DNA of 64,000 bases, taken from Salmonirosea aquatica (lineage in GTDB: Bacteria > Bacteroidota > Bacteroidia > Cytophagales > Spirosomataceae). Made by a program: the position numbers and the translations under genes. Every line of letters begins with the position of its first letter. Position 1 is the stretch's first letter. The notes under the pieces are model-generated. The model made no database searches, was not told the origin of the DNA, and worked only from the letters and a program-made list of their open reading frames with translations. The DNA is taken from assembly GCF_009296315.1 (NCBI RefSeq), contig NZ_WHLY01000002.1, positions 992,001 to 1,056,000 of the forward strand. The letters run 5' to 3'. Of this stretch, positions 53,591 to 62,505 are shown in pieces.

Positions 53591-56058
53591 TTCACGGTCA
53601 CCGAAGCCTCATCGTCTTCTCCATTCGAGTAGCCATTGCCCGGTGTAGAATCAGGATCTTTCTGATCGGATTTACTGATTTGGGCGATATTGGTGATTGA
53701 GGTACCACTGACAACTTTGGCCAGGAAGGTTAGTGTTTTGGTGTCCCCCACTTCAATACTGTCAATTGTACCTTTCAGTAAATTTCCTGTTTTAGAGAAA
53801 TCCGTACTAGATACAAATTCAAGTCCCGCGGGTAGCTGATCCGTAACTTCTATATTCGTGGCGCGCTGAGGCCCGTTATTGGACACCTCGAGGGTATACG
53901 TAATGCTTTCACCCAAAGCCGGATTCACTGTGGATACCTTCTTGGCCAGCATAAGATCTGCCAGATTACCCACCCTGATGGTAACACTTGAAGTGTCGTT
54001 ACTTGTATTACCAGGATCGTTATCCGGACTCTTCACAATAGCCGTGTTTGTGATATCACCCGAAGCATTGTCCTGGATCTTTGCAGTTATGACCAATACC
54101 CGGTTCGATCCGTTGATCATATTTCCAATTGTCCAAACTCCGGTTTCCGCATTGTATTCGCCCGCCGGAGCCGAAGCCACATATAGTAATGAAGCAGGCA
54201 GAACATCTTCCACTGTCACATTGGAGGCATTGCCAACGGCCAGACTCGTAACCGTTAATGAATAATTTATTTCCTGGCCGGCGGAATATGGAGCTGGGGT
54301 TAGAACGGTTTTTACAATAGCCAGATCCGAGGAGCAGGGTTGTACCACTACGGTTACTGGTGTTCTTTCTTCACTGCTGCATCCCTTGTCGCCAATGGCC
54401 TCAGCGTAATAGGTGGTAGTCGCCGATGGAGAAACAGTTAGTTTGCCACCACTTGGTGTTGTGCCAATGGGTGTGCCGCCCGTAGGAGTTGTGTACCAAT
54501 TAATGGTATAACCAGGAGCAAATCCAAGCAGTTTCGTGCTCTTACCCACACAGATAAGGGTATCGTCACAGGCTACCCCATACGCGGGAGCAGGTTGGGG
54601 AATGATTACAACGGTCAAAGCATCCATTTTGGGAACGCAAGTATCGTCTCCATCAGGATCGTTCGTCGTTACTGTCAATGCTATTTCTCCTGCTGCAATA
54701 TCGGCCGCAGAGGGTGTGTAAGTAGTATTGAGGCTATCTGCATTAGCGAATGTCCCGGTTCCTGAGGTAGTCCAGATAATTCCTGAAACCGTACCTGACG
54801 TGGTCGCTGTCACCGATATCGGCATTCCGGCGCATACCTCCTGATCTACACCGGCGGCCACACTATATTCCAACTGACAGTCGCAGGGAACAATGTTCAC
54901 GACCACAGCCTGGGCACTGCCATAACAACCCTCCACTGATTTTTCGCAAATGTAATAGGTACCCGCCTCGACTTTTGTAGGATCATCCACCAGGGCCGAG
55001 GTAGACAACATACCTTCACGCCATTCAAAAAAACCTCCCGGTGTTGAAGCCGTCAAGTCAATGGTCGTAAGGTCAGCCGTTGTATCAGGGCAGATATTCT
55101 GGATATTTCCTGGCGCAACCGGTATCGTAGGCTTCGCGTTTACCGTTACTGTTATGGGCACGCGGGCGCTTTTGCAGTCGTCCTGCAAACTACCCTCTAC
55201 ATAATAGGTAGTAGTTTGGGTGGGACTGAGGGTTTGATCAGCTTCACTGGCTGTCGTCACAAAGGGCGTTCCACCCGTTGGAACTGTATACCAGTCGATG
55301 GTAGCTCCACTTTCACTTGCTGTCACATTCAGAACTACTGACTCTCCTTCACAAATAACTTTATCCGACGAAGTAGTTAATGTAATAGTAGGGCACTGCG
55401 AAATAGATATGGACTCGCTGTCATCATCGTCCTCGCCATTATTAAATCCGTTGTCCGGCGTGGAGTCTATGTCGATTACCGGTTCGTCCGTCGCACAACT
55501 AGCGTCCTTGATTTGCGCAAAGTTGGTCAGTGTGCCGCTCGTGAAGCTCGAATCAACCTGCAAGGTGATGTCAATAAAGGCCGTCGCACCCGGGTACAGC
55601 GGTCCGGCCAGAGGCACGTTCAGGGTAGCGAAGCCGCCCGAGGCCGTCCAAGATGTGTCGGCCAAAGTCATGCCCTCGGGCAATGAGTCACTCAGGGCAA
55701 TCTGCAGGGCCTCCATGTTGCCCTCGTTGCTCACCGTCAGCCGGAACTTCACCAAGGAACCCGCTGTTACCGTGGACGCTTGGCCCGGAGCCAAAGACTT
55801 GCTCAAAGCCAGGTCAAAAAAAGCACCAGGTACCACTTCTATTGCACAAAAGCCCGAAGCCGGGTATAATACTCCACTAGTAGATAGGAATGTATAGGAT
55901 CCCGGTCCCTTGATTGTAAGCGTCGAATCGGAGTTAACAACAGCAACGGTCACCCCGTCTACCATAGTAGAATCATTTATTGGCGATCCGTTGTAGTACC
56001 ACTGAATACCTTTATAACCGGGAGGGACCGAAACAATGAATTCATCCCCGCGTACCAA
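53224..56058 (-). CDS. Giant T9SS adhesin, middle fragment (frameshifted gene)
   Basis: This 944-residue frame has alternating DUF11 domains (FDLALSKSLAPGQASTV, SDLAIVKTVLTPAPYSAGQE, LMLAKKVSTVNPALGESIT) and Ig-like or SprB-like modules, ending in the first two Ig repeats. It breaks off at WSTGATGTPW where the other frame continues LVVTPTTTTTYTAYC, the missing half of the repeat. Its upstream end joins the 55977-56231 frame at the A5 run 56072-56076, where one extra base gives CFFSPIGLVRGDEFIV. Both joins need a single base. Confidence 0.85.
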   Translation of the reverse strand: MVRGDEFIVSVPPGYKGIQWYYNGSPINDSTMVDGVTVAVVNSDSTLTIKGPGSYTFLSTSGVLYPASGFCAIEVVPGAFFDLALSKSLAPGQASTVTAGSLVKFRLTVSNEGNMEALQIALSDSLPEGMTLADTSWTASGGFATLNVPLAGPLYPGATAFIDITLQVDSSFTSGTLTNFAQIKDASCATDEPVIDIDSTPDNGFNNGEDDDDSESISISQCPTITLTTSSDKVICEGESVVLNVTASESGATIDWYTVPTGGTPFVTTASEADQTLSPTQTTTYYVEGSLQDDCKSARVPITVTVNAKPTIPVAPGNIQNICPDTTADLTTIDLTASTPGGFFEWREGMLSTSALVDDPTKVEAGTYYICEKSVEGCYGSAQAVVVNIVPCDCQLEYSVAAGVDQEVCAGMPISVTATTSGTVSGIIWTTSGTGTFANADSLNTTYTPSAADIAAGEIALTVTTNDPDGDDTCVPKMDALTVVIIPQPAPAYGVACDDTLICVGKSTKLLGFAPGYTINWYTTPTGGTPIGTTPSGGKLTVSPSATTTYYAEAIGDKGCSSEERTPVTVVVQPCSSDLAIVKTVLTPAPYSAGQEINYSLTVTSLAVGNASNVTVEDVLPASLLYVASAPAGEYNAETGVWTIGNMINGSNRVLVITAKIQDNASGDITNTAIVKSPDNDPGNTSNDTSSVTIRVGNLADLMLAKKVSTVNPALGESITYTLEVSNNGPQRATNIEVTDQLPAGLEFVSSTDFSKTGNLLKGTIDSIEVGDTKTLTFLAKVVSGTSITNIAQISKSDQKDPDSTPGNGYSNGEDDEASVTVNTGCPTIDPPIIACAQTTICVGTSVTLTAVGCKNGTVKWSNGMEGVSITLPIDQTTTFTAVCQKDECNSIPSNPITINVANTVKPVLASNVSSVCEGGSATLTAANCNGVLVWSTGATGTPW

Positions 56059-56231
56059 TCCAATGGGACTGAAAAACAGGTGCTAGCGATATCATCCTGA
56101 TCAAATTTCCCGTCACCCGGCCACGAATCCGTGTCTTCTTCGTTCATGGATTGTATTTCGGCCACATTAAAGAAAATTCCCTGCGCTTCTACTCTGGCAC
56201 TAATATCCAAAATGGCGGAATCGCCGGGCAA
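55977..56231 (-). CDS. Giant T9SS adhesin, short second fragment
   Basis: This frame carries LPGDSAILDISARVEAQGIFFNVAEI and DTDSWPGDGKFDQDD, the end of a DUF11 domain and its calcium-loop-like acidic segment. The true coding part is about 56290 down to 56072. Past the A5 run at 56072-56076 it becomes nonsense (RSLPVIKVFSG). It is not a separate gene. Confidence 0.65.
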   Translation of the reverse strand: MPGDSAILDISARVEAQGIFFNVAEIQSMNEEDTDSWPGDGKFDQDDIASTCFSVPLDWYAGMNSLFRSLPVIKVFSGTTTDRQ

Positions 56232-56272
56232 TACGGTACCTACGTTCCAAAGACCCGAATCAGGGGTATAAT

Positions 56273-56698
56273 CTATCCCCCCAGAACTAATACATTTCCT
56301 AAATAAGTAACCCCACCCATGGGTAGGCTATCCTTCACGACTACCCCAGTCGCGGGAAGTAGTCCCGTGTTTTTGACAATAATTGAGTAGGTGACTGTTT
56401 CTCCAATAGCAGGCTTTGAATTATCTATCTTTTTAGATAAACTAAGGTCAACCTGAGCCCAAGCGGTGGAAAGGGTTAGGAAGAACGTAGCTAATACTAC
56501 CAGAATTCCAGCGGAATGCTTATTCCTTGGTAGTGTCTCAACTACAAATCTTATTGGTATTCTGTGTTGGAGTTGATCAGAATCACGCGAAGGCGATGAC
56601 AAATAAATACCCTTATTGGAATGAGGTGATGGTAAGAGCTGCGCTCTGCAACTATTCAAAAAGGATACAATTTTCCCTAGTAGTAGTGGAGTATTCAT
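56273..56698 (-). CDS. Giant T9SS adhesin, N-terminal fragment
   Basis: This 141-residue frame holds the gene start: ATG at 56698, a 59-residue basic/polar leader, then a hydrophobic signal-like segment (GILVVLATFFLTLSTAWA then Q) and the first DUF11 domain (VDLSLSKKIDNSKPAIGE). It ends at GNVLVLGG. The correct continuation ISSGGIDYTPDSGLWNVGTV lies in another frame and is reached by one base restored around 56289-56293 (CTAATAC). The long leader before the signal segment is odd for a Sec substrate; no internal ATG would shorten it. Confidence 0.75.
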   Translation of the reverse strand: MNTPLLLGKIVSFLNSCRAQLLPSPHSNKGIYLSSPSRDSDQLQHRIPIRFVVETLPRNKHSAGILVVLATFFLTLSTAWAQVDLSLSKKIDNSKPAIGETVTYSIIVKNTGLLPATGVVVKDSLPMGGVTYLGNVLVLGG

Positions 56699-56894
56699 AG
56701 ATACGGCGTTAAAAACCTGTAGTATTATATAGTGTGTATCGTATAGCCTTATAAACAGGCGGGCCTTCTCTAAACATTACTATTCTGTTGCCAGAATAAT
56801 GAAATTTCATCTTCCTTCACAACAGAAATACCTGTGCTCATTGCACCGATATTTTATCTCCGAATAGTATGCTTTATTTTTTCAACAAATATAA

Positions 56895-56926
56895 CAAAAT
56901 TAGATGTTATATATTTGGTAAACAAA
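56895..56926 (-). promoter_or_regulatory. Bacteroidota-type promoter of the giant adhesin operon
   Basis: On the minus strand: TTTG (56926-56923), 20 bases, TAATTTTG (56902-56895), both exact consensus matches. A second TATATTTG -7-like box follows at 56893-56886. The leader to the ATG at 56698 would be about 190 nt. Confidence 0.6.
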
Positions 56927-57269
56927 CTTACATGATCCCACCACCGTTTTTTTTAAACGCATAGTCCGGATATCAGTTTGTCTATATCCCTATCCCAAGT
57001 GTATTGGTTGTGAAAGCCACTCAAATACACACCGCACTGAATGATTTCTTTATAGTGGCCTATAAAATGCCAGGGTTCTTTCTCCGATTTGTAACACAAA
57101 TTATGCCAAATTCCACAAGTCATTGAGATTAACACCATACTCCATCGTTTTGAAGCTTTGGAAAAATCCAATGAACCTAATTCTCCGGTTCGTGCGTTGA
57201 GAGCCTCGGCATAATAGGTACTGTCAGCATCGTAAAAAATACTAGTTTGAGCCTGAAGGTCTCTAGCCA

Positions 57270-57295
57270 AAAAAGTGCCATTTTTGGCACTTTTT
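57270..57295 (-). terminator. Terminator of the large outer-membrane protein gene
   Basis: AAAAAGTGCC and GGCACTTTTT pair perfectly around an ATTTTT loop. Both sides carry A/T runs, so it could work in both directions; on the minus strand it ends the gene whose stop is at 57417, about 120 bp before. Confidence 0.8.
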
Positions 57296-57416
57296 CATTT
57301 AACTAACCATATATTTAAAAATAGCTCACCTATTATAGGTAGACTCTCTCAAAATAATGTCGATCTTCCCAGGAGGTTCCAAGCGATTGATTGACTGGGA
57401 AATAATATACGGAAGA

Positions 57417-60400
57417 TCAAAAATCGTAACCAAGAGTTACATACGGAATCGCTTTGCCGCGTACACCGTTGTCGACTCCCCAGGCATAGTCGAATTTAAC
57501 ATAAAAGCCAAAGAGCATTGTACGCGCTCCCACACCATAACCCATTAGGTAGGGGTTTCTGAAATTCGTGACTGTTGCTCTGAATGGTTCTGAACCCCCT
57601 CCTACTATTTCAGTATTCAAGCTGTTTTCCTGACTGAAAGGTCCTTTGCCAGTCCAGGCGGTACCAATGTCACTAAAACCTATAACCTGGAAATTCCGGA
57701 GAAAATTGGAAGTTATGGGACCTCGGTAAAGATATTTCACTAAGGGAACCCTTAGCTCCAGATTTCCCAGAACATAATTGGTACCCGATAGCCGATTAAG
57801 ATTGAACCCTCGTAGATTAGTCGCAAATTCGGCAAAGAAAATATCCCGATTGTCAATACCTTCCCCAAAATACAGGGGATTGTCATTGCTATTAGGTCGG
57901 CTGTCTTTCTTATTGAGTACCCAATTCTCCATCCCCCCCATAATATTTTGTTTGGGCGCATTACCGCCCGAGCGACTATAGGCAACCCGTAGTGCCAAAA
58001 TCAAATCGCGGTGGATTTTTTGGTAGCGCCTAAAATCCACACTCAGGCGGTTGAAGTTCTGATAGGATTGTCCAATACCTAGCTGATTCTCATACCGTAC
58101 CTTAAAACGGGTACCTTCTACCATATTCATGCCGTTCACTGCCGTATTGTCGAATACAAACTCGGATTTTATCCCCCCGTATTGTGTGGAACGATCGGGT
58201 TCGGTGAGGGCTCCGGGCCCGAGGGTTATCAACCTCGTAACCGTGAAAGTGGGGCTTACCACAAACCGGGCATAAGTTGAGAAAGGATAGGAAGCAAAAA
58301 CCTGAAATTGATTGAACCGATACTTCTGGATATTGCCGTAGTCCACATAAAGTGTTTTCCGATCCATCCTGGCTCCAAAATCAACCCGATAGGTGTTATT
58401 GGTGTATTCGGCAAACAGATCACTATTGCGGAAGGTTGTCGAAACAAAAAAGCCTGCCTTGATCACATGGTTTTCCAAAAGATCATTCATTGAGATCGAC
58501 TGGGCATAGCCGAATCCCCGCAGCGGATCAATCCTCCAGTCAGAAGTAGCGTCATTCGCAATGAACAGGCCCCGATAATCATAAGGCCCCTTAATGGCTA
58601 TGTTTTCGCGTTTGCGGGATTTGGGCACCAACGTAGGTACAGCAGCCAGACTACCCTTTTTCTGTCTGAATTCAAATGTTTTCAGTATGTCCTCATCAAA
58701 TTGATAATCATCGGTATTTACCTCTCCTTCACGAAGGGTAATTTTTGGAGTTACATTCGCTTGGTTAAGCGTATCCTGGCTGACAGCTGGAGTACTGGCC
58801 TTAGCATTACCCGCTTGCACCAGCGAACCCGGAGCCACCGCCACCGATGTCTTTCCGGTTTTATTCAATACAGGGCTATCTAGCGAAGCATTCGGATCCA
58901 AGCGGTCTACGAATGCCATCTGGTACCCGCCATTATTGAGTCTGCTGTACACAATTCCACCGCTTCCCTGCAAAGTGATATCCGCGTTGCGGATGGCAAA
59001 CAAATAATTAGTAAGCTGAGTTACTTCCTGATTCTGGCGGTTGAATTTGAATAGGTTCCTTATTCCTTTGTAATCCGATAAGAAATAGATGCTTTCTTCA
59101 TCGGCATGTACCGCCGCCAGCGAATTACCCAGTGAATCTACCAAACGAGTGACTGTCTCGGCCGATGGCGATCCATCGTGTTCGAAAAGGCCCACGGAAG
59201 TCGTCAGATTCTTATAATTGCCCTGATCCGTGCCCAACGAGTCGGTAGGTCGGTTGGAGGTAAAAACTACTCTGCGAGCCGATCCCGCTACGAACTGTGG
59301 GGAAAGATCATCGAAGAGGTCATTGGTAAGGGCAATCACCGAGGCCCGGGCCACACTCACCAGATACAGATCATTCTTTCCTCCTTTATCAGCGCTCACT
59401 GCCAGCATGGTACCATCATCCGAAATGTCCATGTCCACAATCTGTTCGAGCCCGCGGATGTTTCGCTTGATTTTTATCACGGGCCGTTTTGTGTCGAGTT
59501 TGTCATAAATGAACAAATTCTGACGGTTATTCTCCTCCACTACCAGTGCAAGGGTATTGTACTTTGTCCATGAAAGTAGCGGAAGCATGCTACTCTGCTG
59601 CGCATTGCCCAATTGGACACTACCCTGCCGGATCACAATGTCCCGACCGGTTTCACGGTTGAACACGGTAACTTTGTAGCGGTTCTTGCGCAACTCACTG
59701 ACGGCAATCCATTTTTTATCGGGTGAAATCTGAATTGACGGGTTGTCCGTCATAGCATGCTGATCATGGATCTGGTAGGTCCAGCTTGGGGTAGGTTCCG
59801 TATAACCCTGCTTGGCCTGAGTGGCCAGGGTACCGTAGAAATCCCTCCATTCGCGTAGGAATCGGGAATAGGAAGGTACCCCCAGCGTACTGGTAATACT
59901 GGTTTGTTCGGTGCGGATGATACGAGTCAGGTTCAGGATGTTGGAAATATTATCCTTCCCGTAACGTTCGGCAATGTAGTTCCAGATCGACTGCCCTACC
60001 ACTGTGGCATCCCGACCTGAGAGCAGAGCGGGCTTTTTGATCGGTCTTTTGAGAGCCACATCCCGCATATAATCGCTCAGCTCGGGCGTCCAACCTTCGG
60101 CGATGTAGGCCGCAATACCCGACATGAACCAGTCGGGTAGGGTCAATAGCAATGAACTCTGGAGCGCGTCTTTCAGATTTCCGCCGTACAACATATCGTA
60201 TACAAATAGGCGGGAAATTTCCATTACGAGGTTTTTACGAAAACTGATTTGATCACCCGTAAATGCAATTTCGACCCGTGACTGGGCCAGATCCAGTTCC
60301 TGATCATCCAAATCTCCGAAAGTAGCCAACCCCATGTTGCTTTGGAGTAACTCACCGGGAGAATTATACAGGAAAATCTTGATGCGATTGTAGGGGGTGT

Positions 60401-60662
60401 ACCCCAGAAGCTCCGTGATACGGTCGAATTCGCTTTCGGCAAACTGCGCGGTGAGGCGGGCCATATTGGTTCCGCCTTGGTAATGATACACCTCGAAATT
60501 GGAAGACCTAAAGATTTTCCAATCGAAAGTACGGTACTGTATGCGGTTTTTGCCAAATTGTTCCTGCGAAGGATAGCGTTGTGCCTGAGCCGGAAAAATG
60601 GCCCAAAGCAGCGCGAATAGTATCCCACACGCCACATATCTGGAAGGGAAAGTTATTTTCAT
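57417..60662 (-). CDS. Outer-membrane protein: degenerate peptidase-MA, TolB-like propeller and beta-barrel
   Basis: A 1,081-residue exported protein. ATG at 60662 gives a signal peptide (VACGILFALLWAIFPAQA then Q). Residues about 25-290 resemble a gluzincin peptidase-MA domain (LPDWFMSGIAAYIAEGW), but the HExxH site appears replaced by MEISRL. Residues about 300-620 are TolB/PD40-like blades (ADKGGKNDLYLVSVARASVI). The C-terminal roughly 400 residues are barrel-like strands ending in aromatic Phe (VTLGYDF). The start overlaps nothing but lies 20 bp past the FAD oxidoreductase stop, so the genes may be co-transcribed. Confidence 0.82.
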   Translation of the reverse strand: MKITFPSRYVACGILFALLWAIFPAQAQRYPSQEQFGKNRIQYRTFDWKIFRSSNFEVYHYQGGTNMARLTAQFAESEFDRITELLGYTPYNRIKIFLYNSPGELLQSNMGLATFGDLDDQELDLAQSRVEIAFTGDQISFRKNLVMEISRLFVYDMLYGGNLKDALQSSLLLTLPDWFMSGIAAYIAEGWTPELSDYMRDVALKRPIKKPALLSGRDATVVGQSIWNYIAERYGKDNISNILNLTRIIRTEQTSITSTLGVPSYSRFLREWRDFYGTLATQAKQGYTEPTPSWTYQIHDQHAMTDNPSIQISPDKKWIAVSELRKNRYKVTVFNRETGRDIVIRQGSVQLGNAQQSSMLPLLSWTKYNTLALVVEENNRQNLFIYDKLDTKRPVIKIKRNIRGLEQIVDMDISDDGTMLAVSADKGGKNDLYLVSVARASVIALTNDLFDDLSPQFVAGSARRVVFTSNRPTDSLGTDQGNYKNLTTSVGLFEHDGSPSAETVTRLVDSLGNSLAAVHADEESIYFLSDYKGIRNLFKFNRQNQEVTQLTNYLFAIRNADITLQGSGGIVYSRLNNGGYQMAFVDRLDPNASLDSPVLNKTGKTSVAVAPGSLVQAGNAKASTPAVSQDTLNQANVTPKITLREGEVNTDDYQFDEDILKTFEFRQKKGSLAAVPTLVPKSRKRENIAIKGPYDYRGLFIANDATSDWRIDPLRGFGYAQSISMNDLLENHVIKAGFFVSTTFRNSDLFAEYTNNTYRVDFGARMDRKTLYVDYGNIQKYRFNQFQVFASYPFSTYARFVVSPTFTVTRLITLGPGALTEPDRSTQYGGIKSEFVFDNTAVNGMNMVEGTRFKVRYENQLGIGQSYQNFNRLSVDFRRYQKIHRDLILALRVAYSRSGGNAPKQNIMGGMENWVLNKKDSRPNSNDNPLYFGEGIDNRDIFFAEFATNLRGFNLNRLSGTNYVLGNLELRVPLVKYLYRGPITSNFLRNFQVIGFSDIGTAWTGKGPFSQENSLNTEIVGGGSEPFRATVTNFRNPYLMGYGVGARTMLFGFYVKFDYAWGVDNGVRGKAIPYVTLGYDF

Positions 60663-60681
60663 GGGTCTTGTTTGACTGTCT

Positions 60682-61755
60682 TTAGCGGTAATATAACGAA
60701 AAATGGCGGTCAATATTCACTTCGGAATTCAATTCTTTGTCATTCTCAAGGTATTGTACAAATTCATTCGCAAAGTACGGAGCCAGAGTCACCCCTTTGG
60801 TACCCAGCCCATTGAATATCCCAATAGTGGGATGAACCGGGTGCAGTCCGATGAATGGGCGGCGGTCTTTGCTCGAAGGTCGCAGGCCAGCCCGCTGTGC
60901 CAATACTGTATACTGATCCGTCACAAGGGGCCGCAACCTATCTTCCAGATATTCCCGACCGTCATCCGTTGTCGCCCAATCCAGGTCGTGCCAGGAGTAG
61001 GTAGCACCCACCCGGTAGGTTTGCCGGTCGGGCGAAGGGAGTATGAATATACCCTGATTGACGATTTCTTCGGCTGAATACTTATCAAATAACACGTCCA
61101 GAATCTGCCCTTTCACAGGATTAAACGGGAGCCAGTCAAATAACGTATTCTCGCGGGCATCAACCCCCTGACAAAATATGATTTTACCAGCTTCATACTC
61201 TCCCCAACTGACATTAGAATCATTGATTGTTAGCTTTATAGAAAAAAAATCACAATCTATATATTGATTATTTTCTATAAAAAAGCTTCTGCTTCTATTA
61301 ACCACACTCGTTAAATCGATCCAACCTCCCCCTTTTACCACCAATCCACCCAACGGCGCCCGCAGGCCTGGAATATCGGAATGACTATCAGAATCTTTTG
61401 CAATATACTCCGCGACTCCGCTTTCGGATGCGTAGGTTAAAAAGCTATTACGTTCCTCCAGTGAACGATACGGGCGATAGATCGGAAGCGGATAAACGAA
61501 TCGACTGTGTAGGGTACCCTCAAGCTGCGTATAAAAGTGTGCCGCATATGGAAAAATGATGTCAGCCATCCAGGTTTTCACGAGTTTGCGGCCAGTCAGG
61601 GGATTGTAAATTCCCGCTGCCACCGAAGTAGCCGAAGGACGGCTTGAGTCATTCACTACCAGAACCCGCTTACCGGCTTCAATCAAATGCCAGGCGAGGG
61701 CGGTGCCGCCTATTCCTTGCCCTACCAGAATGTAATCGTATTTCCGGCTATTCAT
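60682..61755 (-). CDS. FAD-dependent amine/amino acid oxidoreductase (DadA/DAO-like)
   Basis: A 357-residue flavoprotein. The N-terminal dinucleotide-binding motif YILVGQGIGGTALAWHLIEA is followed later by GVDARENTLFDWLPF and a C-terminal FAD loop (RPFIGLHPVHPTIGIFNGLG). This is the D-amino acid/glycine oxidase fold. No signal peptide. Its ATG overlaps the stop of cmk by four bases (ATGA), so the two are translationally coupled. Substrate is unknown. Confidence 0.87.
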   Translation of the reverse strand: MNSRKYDYILVGQGIGGTALAWHLIEAGKRVLVVNDSSRPSATSVAAGIYNPLTGRKLVKTWMADIIFPYAAHFYTQLEGTLHSRFVYPLPIYRPYRSLEERNSFLTYASESGVAEYIAKDSDSHSDIPGLRAPLGGLVVKGGGWIDLTSVVNRSRSFFIENNQYIDCDFFSIKLTINDSNVSWGEYEAGKIIFCQGVDARENTLFDWLPFNPVKGQILDVLFDKYSAEEIVNQGIFILPSPDRQTYRVGATYSWHDLDWATTDDGREYLEDRLRPLVTDQYTVLAQRAGLRPSSKDRRPFIGLHPVHPTIGIFNGLGTKGVTLAPYFANEFVQYLENDKELNSEVNIDRHFSLYYR

Positions 61756-62465
61756 TTCTTGCCTGCTGTTTCGGCCCGGCGCACGGCCTGCCCTATCCTT
61801 GCATCGGCTAATCCGACTACCAATTCGACCTGCTCATCAACAGTCATGAAGGTATTATCGATCAGGACAGCATCGTCCGCTTGCCGCAGTGGACTCTCAT
61901 CGCGGTGGGTATCGATGTAGTCCCGTTTCTCTAGATTGGCCATAATTTCCGGTAAGTCCACCATCTCACCTTTGGCCAGGAGCTCGCTCTGCCGACGTTG
62001 AGCCCGCATGAGGGGGTCGGCGGTCATGAATACTTTCAATTCGGCCTCTGGAAAAACCACCGTACCTATATCCCTTCCATCCATGACAATCCCCTTACTC
62101 CTGCCCATCCGCTGCTGCTGCGCCACCATGGCGTGACGTACTTCGGCCACTGCGCTCACTTCACTTACCCGATCCGATACGTACATTTTCCGTATTTCGT
62201 GTTCGACATTCATTCCGTTGAGGAACGTATCGCTGCTTTTGGTAACAGGATGAAGCCGAAAGGTAATATGAATGTCTTCCAGGGCTTTATCTATTTCTTT
62301 GGGATTGGTAAGCGCGATGTGGTTTTGTATGAAATAGAGTGTTACGGCGCGGTACATGGCCCCGGTATCAATGTAGGCGTAATGGAGTTGCTGGGCGACC
62401 AGTTTGGCCGTGGTACTCTTGCCACAACTCGAATATCCGTCGAGGGCTATAATGATTGAAGACAT
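61752..62465 (-). CDS. cmk: Cytidylate kinase
   Basis: A 237-residue (d)CMP kinase. The P-loop is ALDGYSSCGKSTTAKLVA (GxxxxGKST). The CMP-binding region includes YIDTGAMYRAVTLY, and DGRDIGTVVFPEAELKVFMT is the family's central signature. Phosphorylates CMP and dCMP for nucleic acid synthesis. It is followed by the coupled FAD oxidoreductase gene. Confidence 0.96.
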   Translation of the reverse strand: MSSIIIALDGYSSCGKSTTAKLVAQQLHYAYIDTGAMYRAVTLYFIQNHIALTNPKEIDKALEDIHITFRLHPVTKSSDTFLNGMNVEHEIRKMYVSDRVSEVSAVAEVRHAMVAQQQRMGRSKGIVMDGRDIGTVVFPEAELKVFMTADPLMRAQRRQSELLAKGEMVDLPEIMANLEKRDYIDTHRDESPLRQADDAVLIDNTFMTVDEQVELVVGLADARIGQAVRRAETAGKK

Positions 62466-62505
62466 AAATGCATGACGTCCGGTAAATCGGCAAAATAAGC
62501 GAAAC

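Larger units (their letters stand above)
56699..57416. other. A/T-rich intergenic region upstream of the giant adhesin
   Basis: About 720 bp without a supported gene. It holds the adhesin promoter (56895-56926) and the terminator of the upstream outer-membrane gene (57270-57295). An open frame on the minus strand at 56953-57270 begins at a TTG inside that terminator hairpin. Its peptide contains YYAEALNARTGELGS, slightly like Ig-module text, but no gene is supported. Confidence 0.5.

Noticed and set aside
56953-57270. 105-codon minus-strand frame upstream of the giant adhesin
   Set aside because: It starts at a TTG inside a terminator hairpin, has no recognisable domain and lies in A/T-rich intergenic DNA; faint likeness to Ig-module text is not enough.
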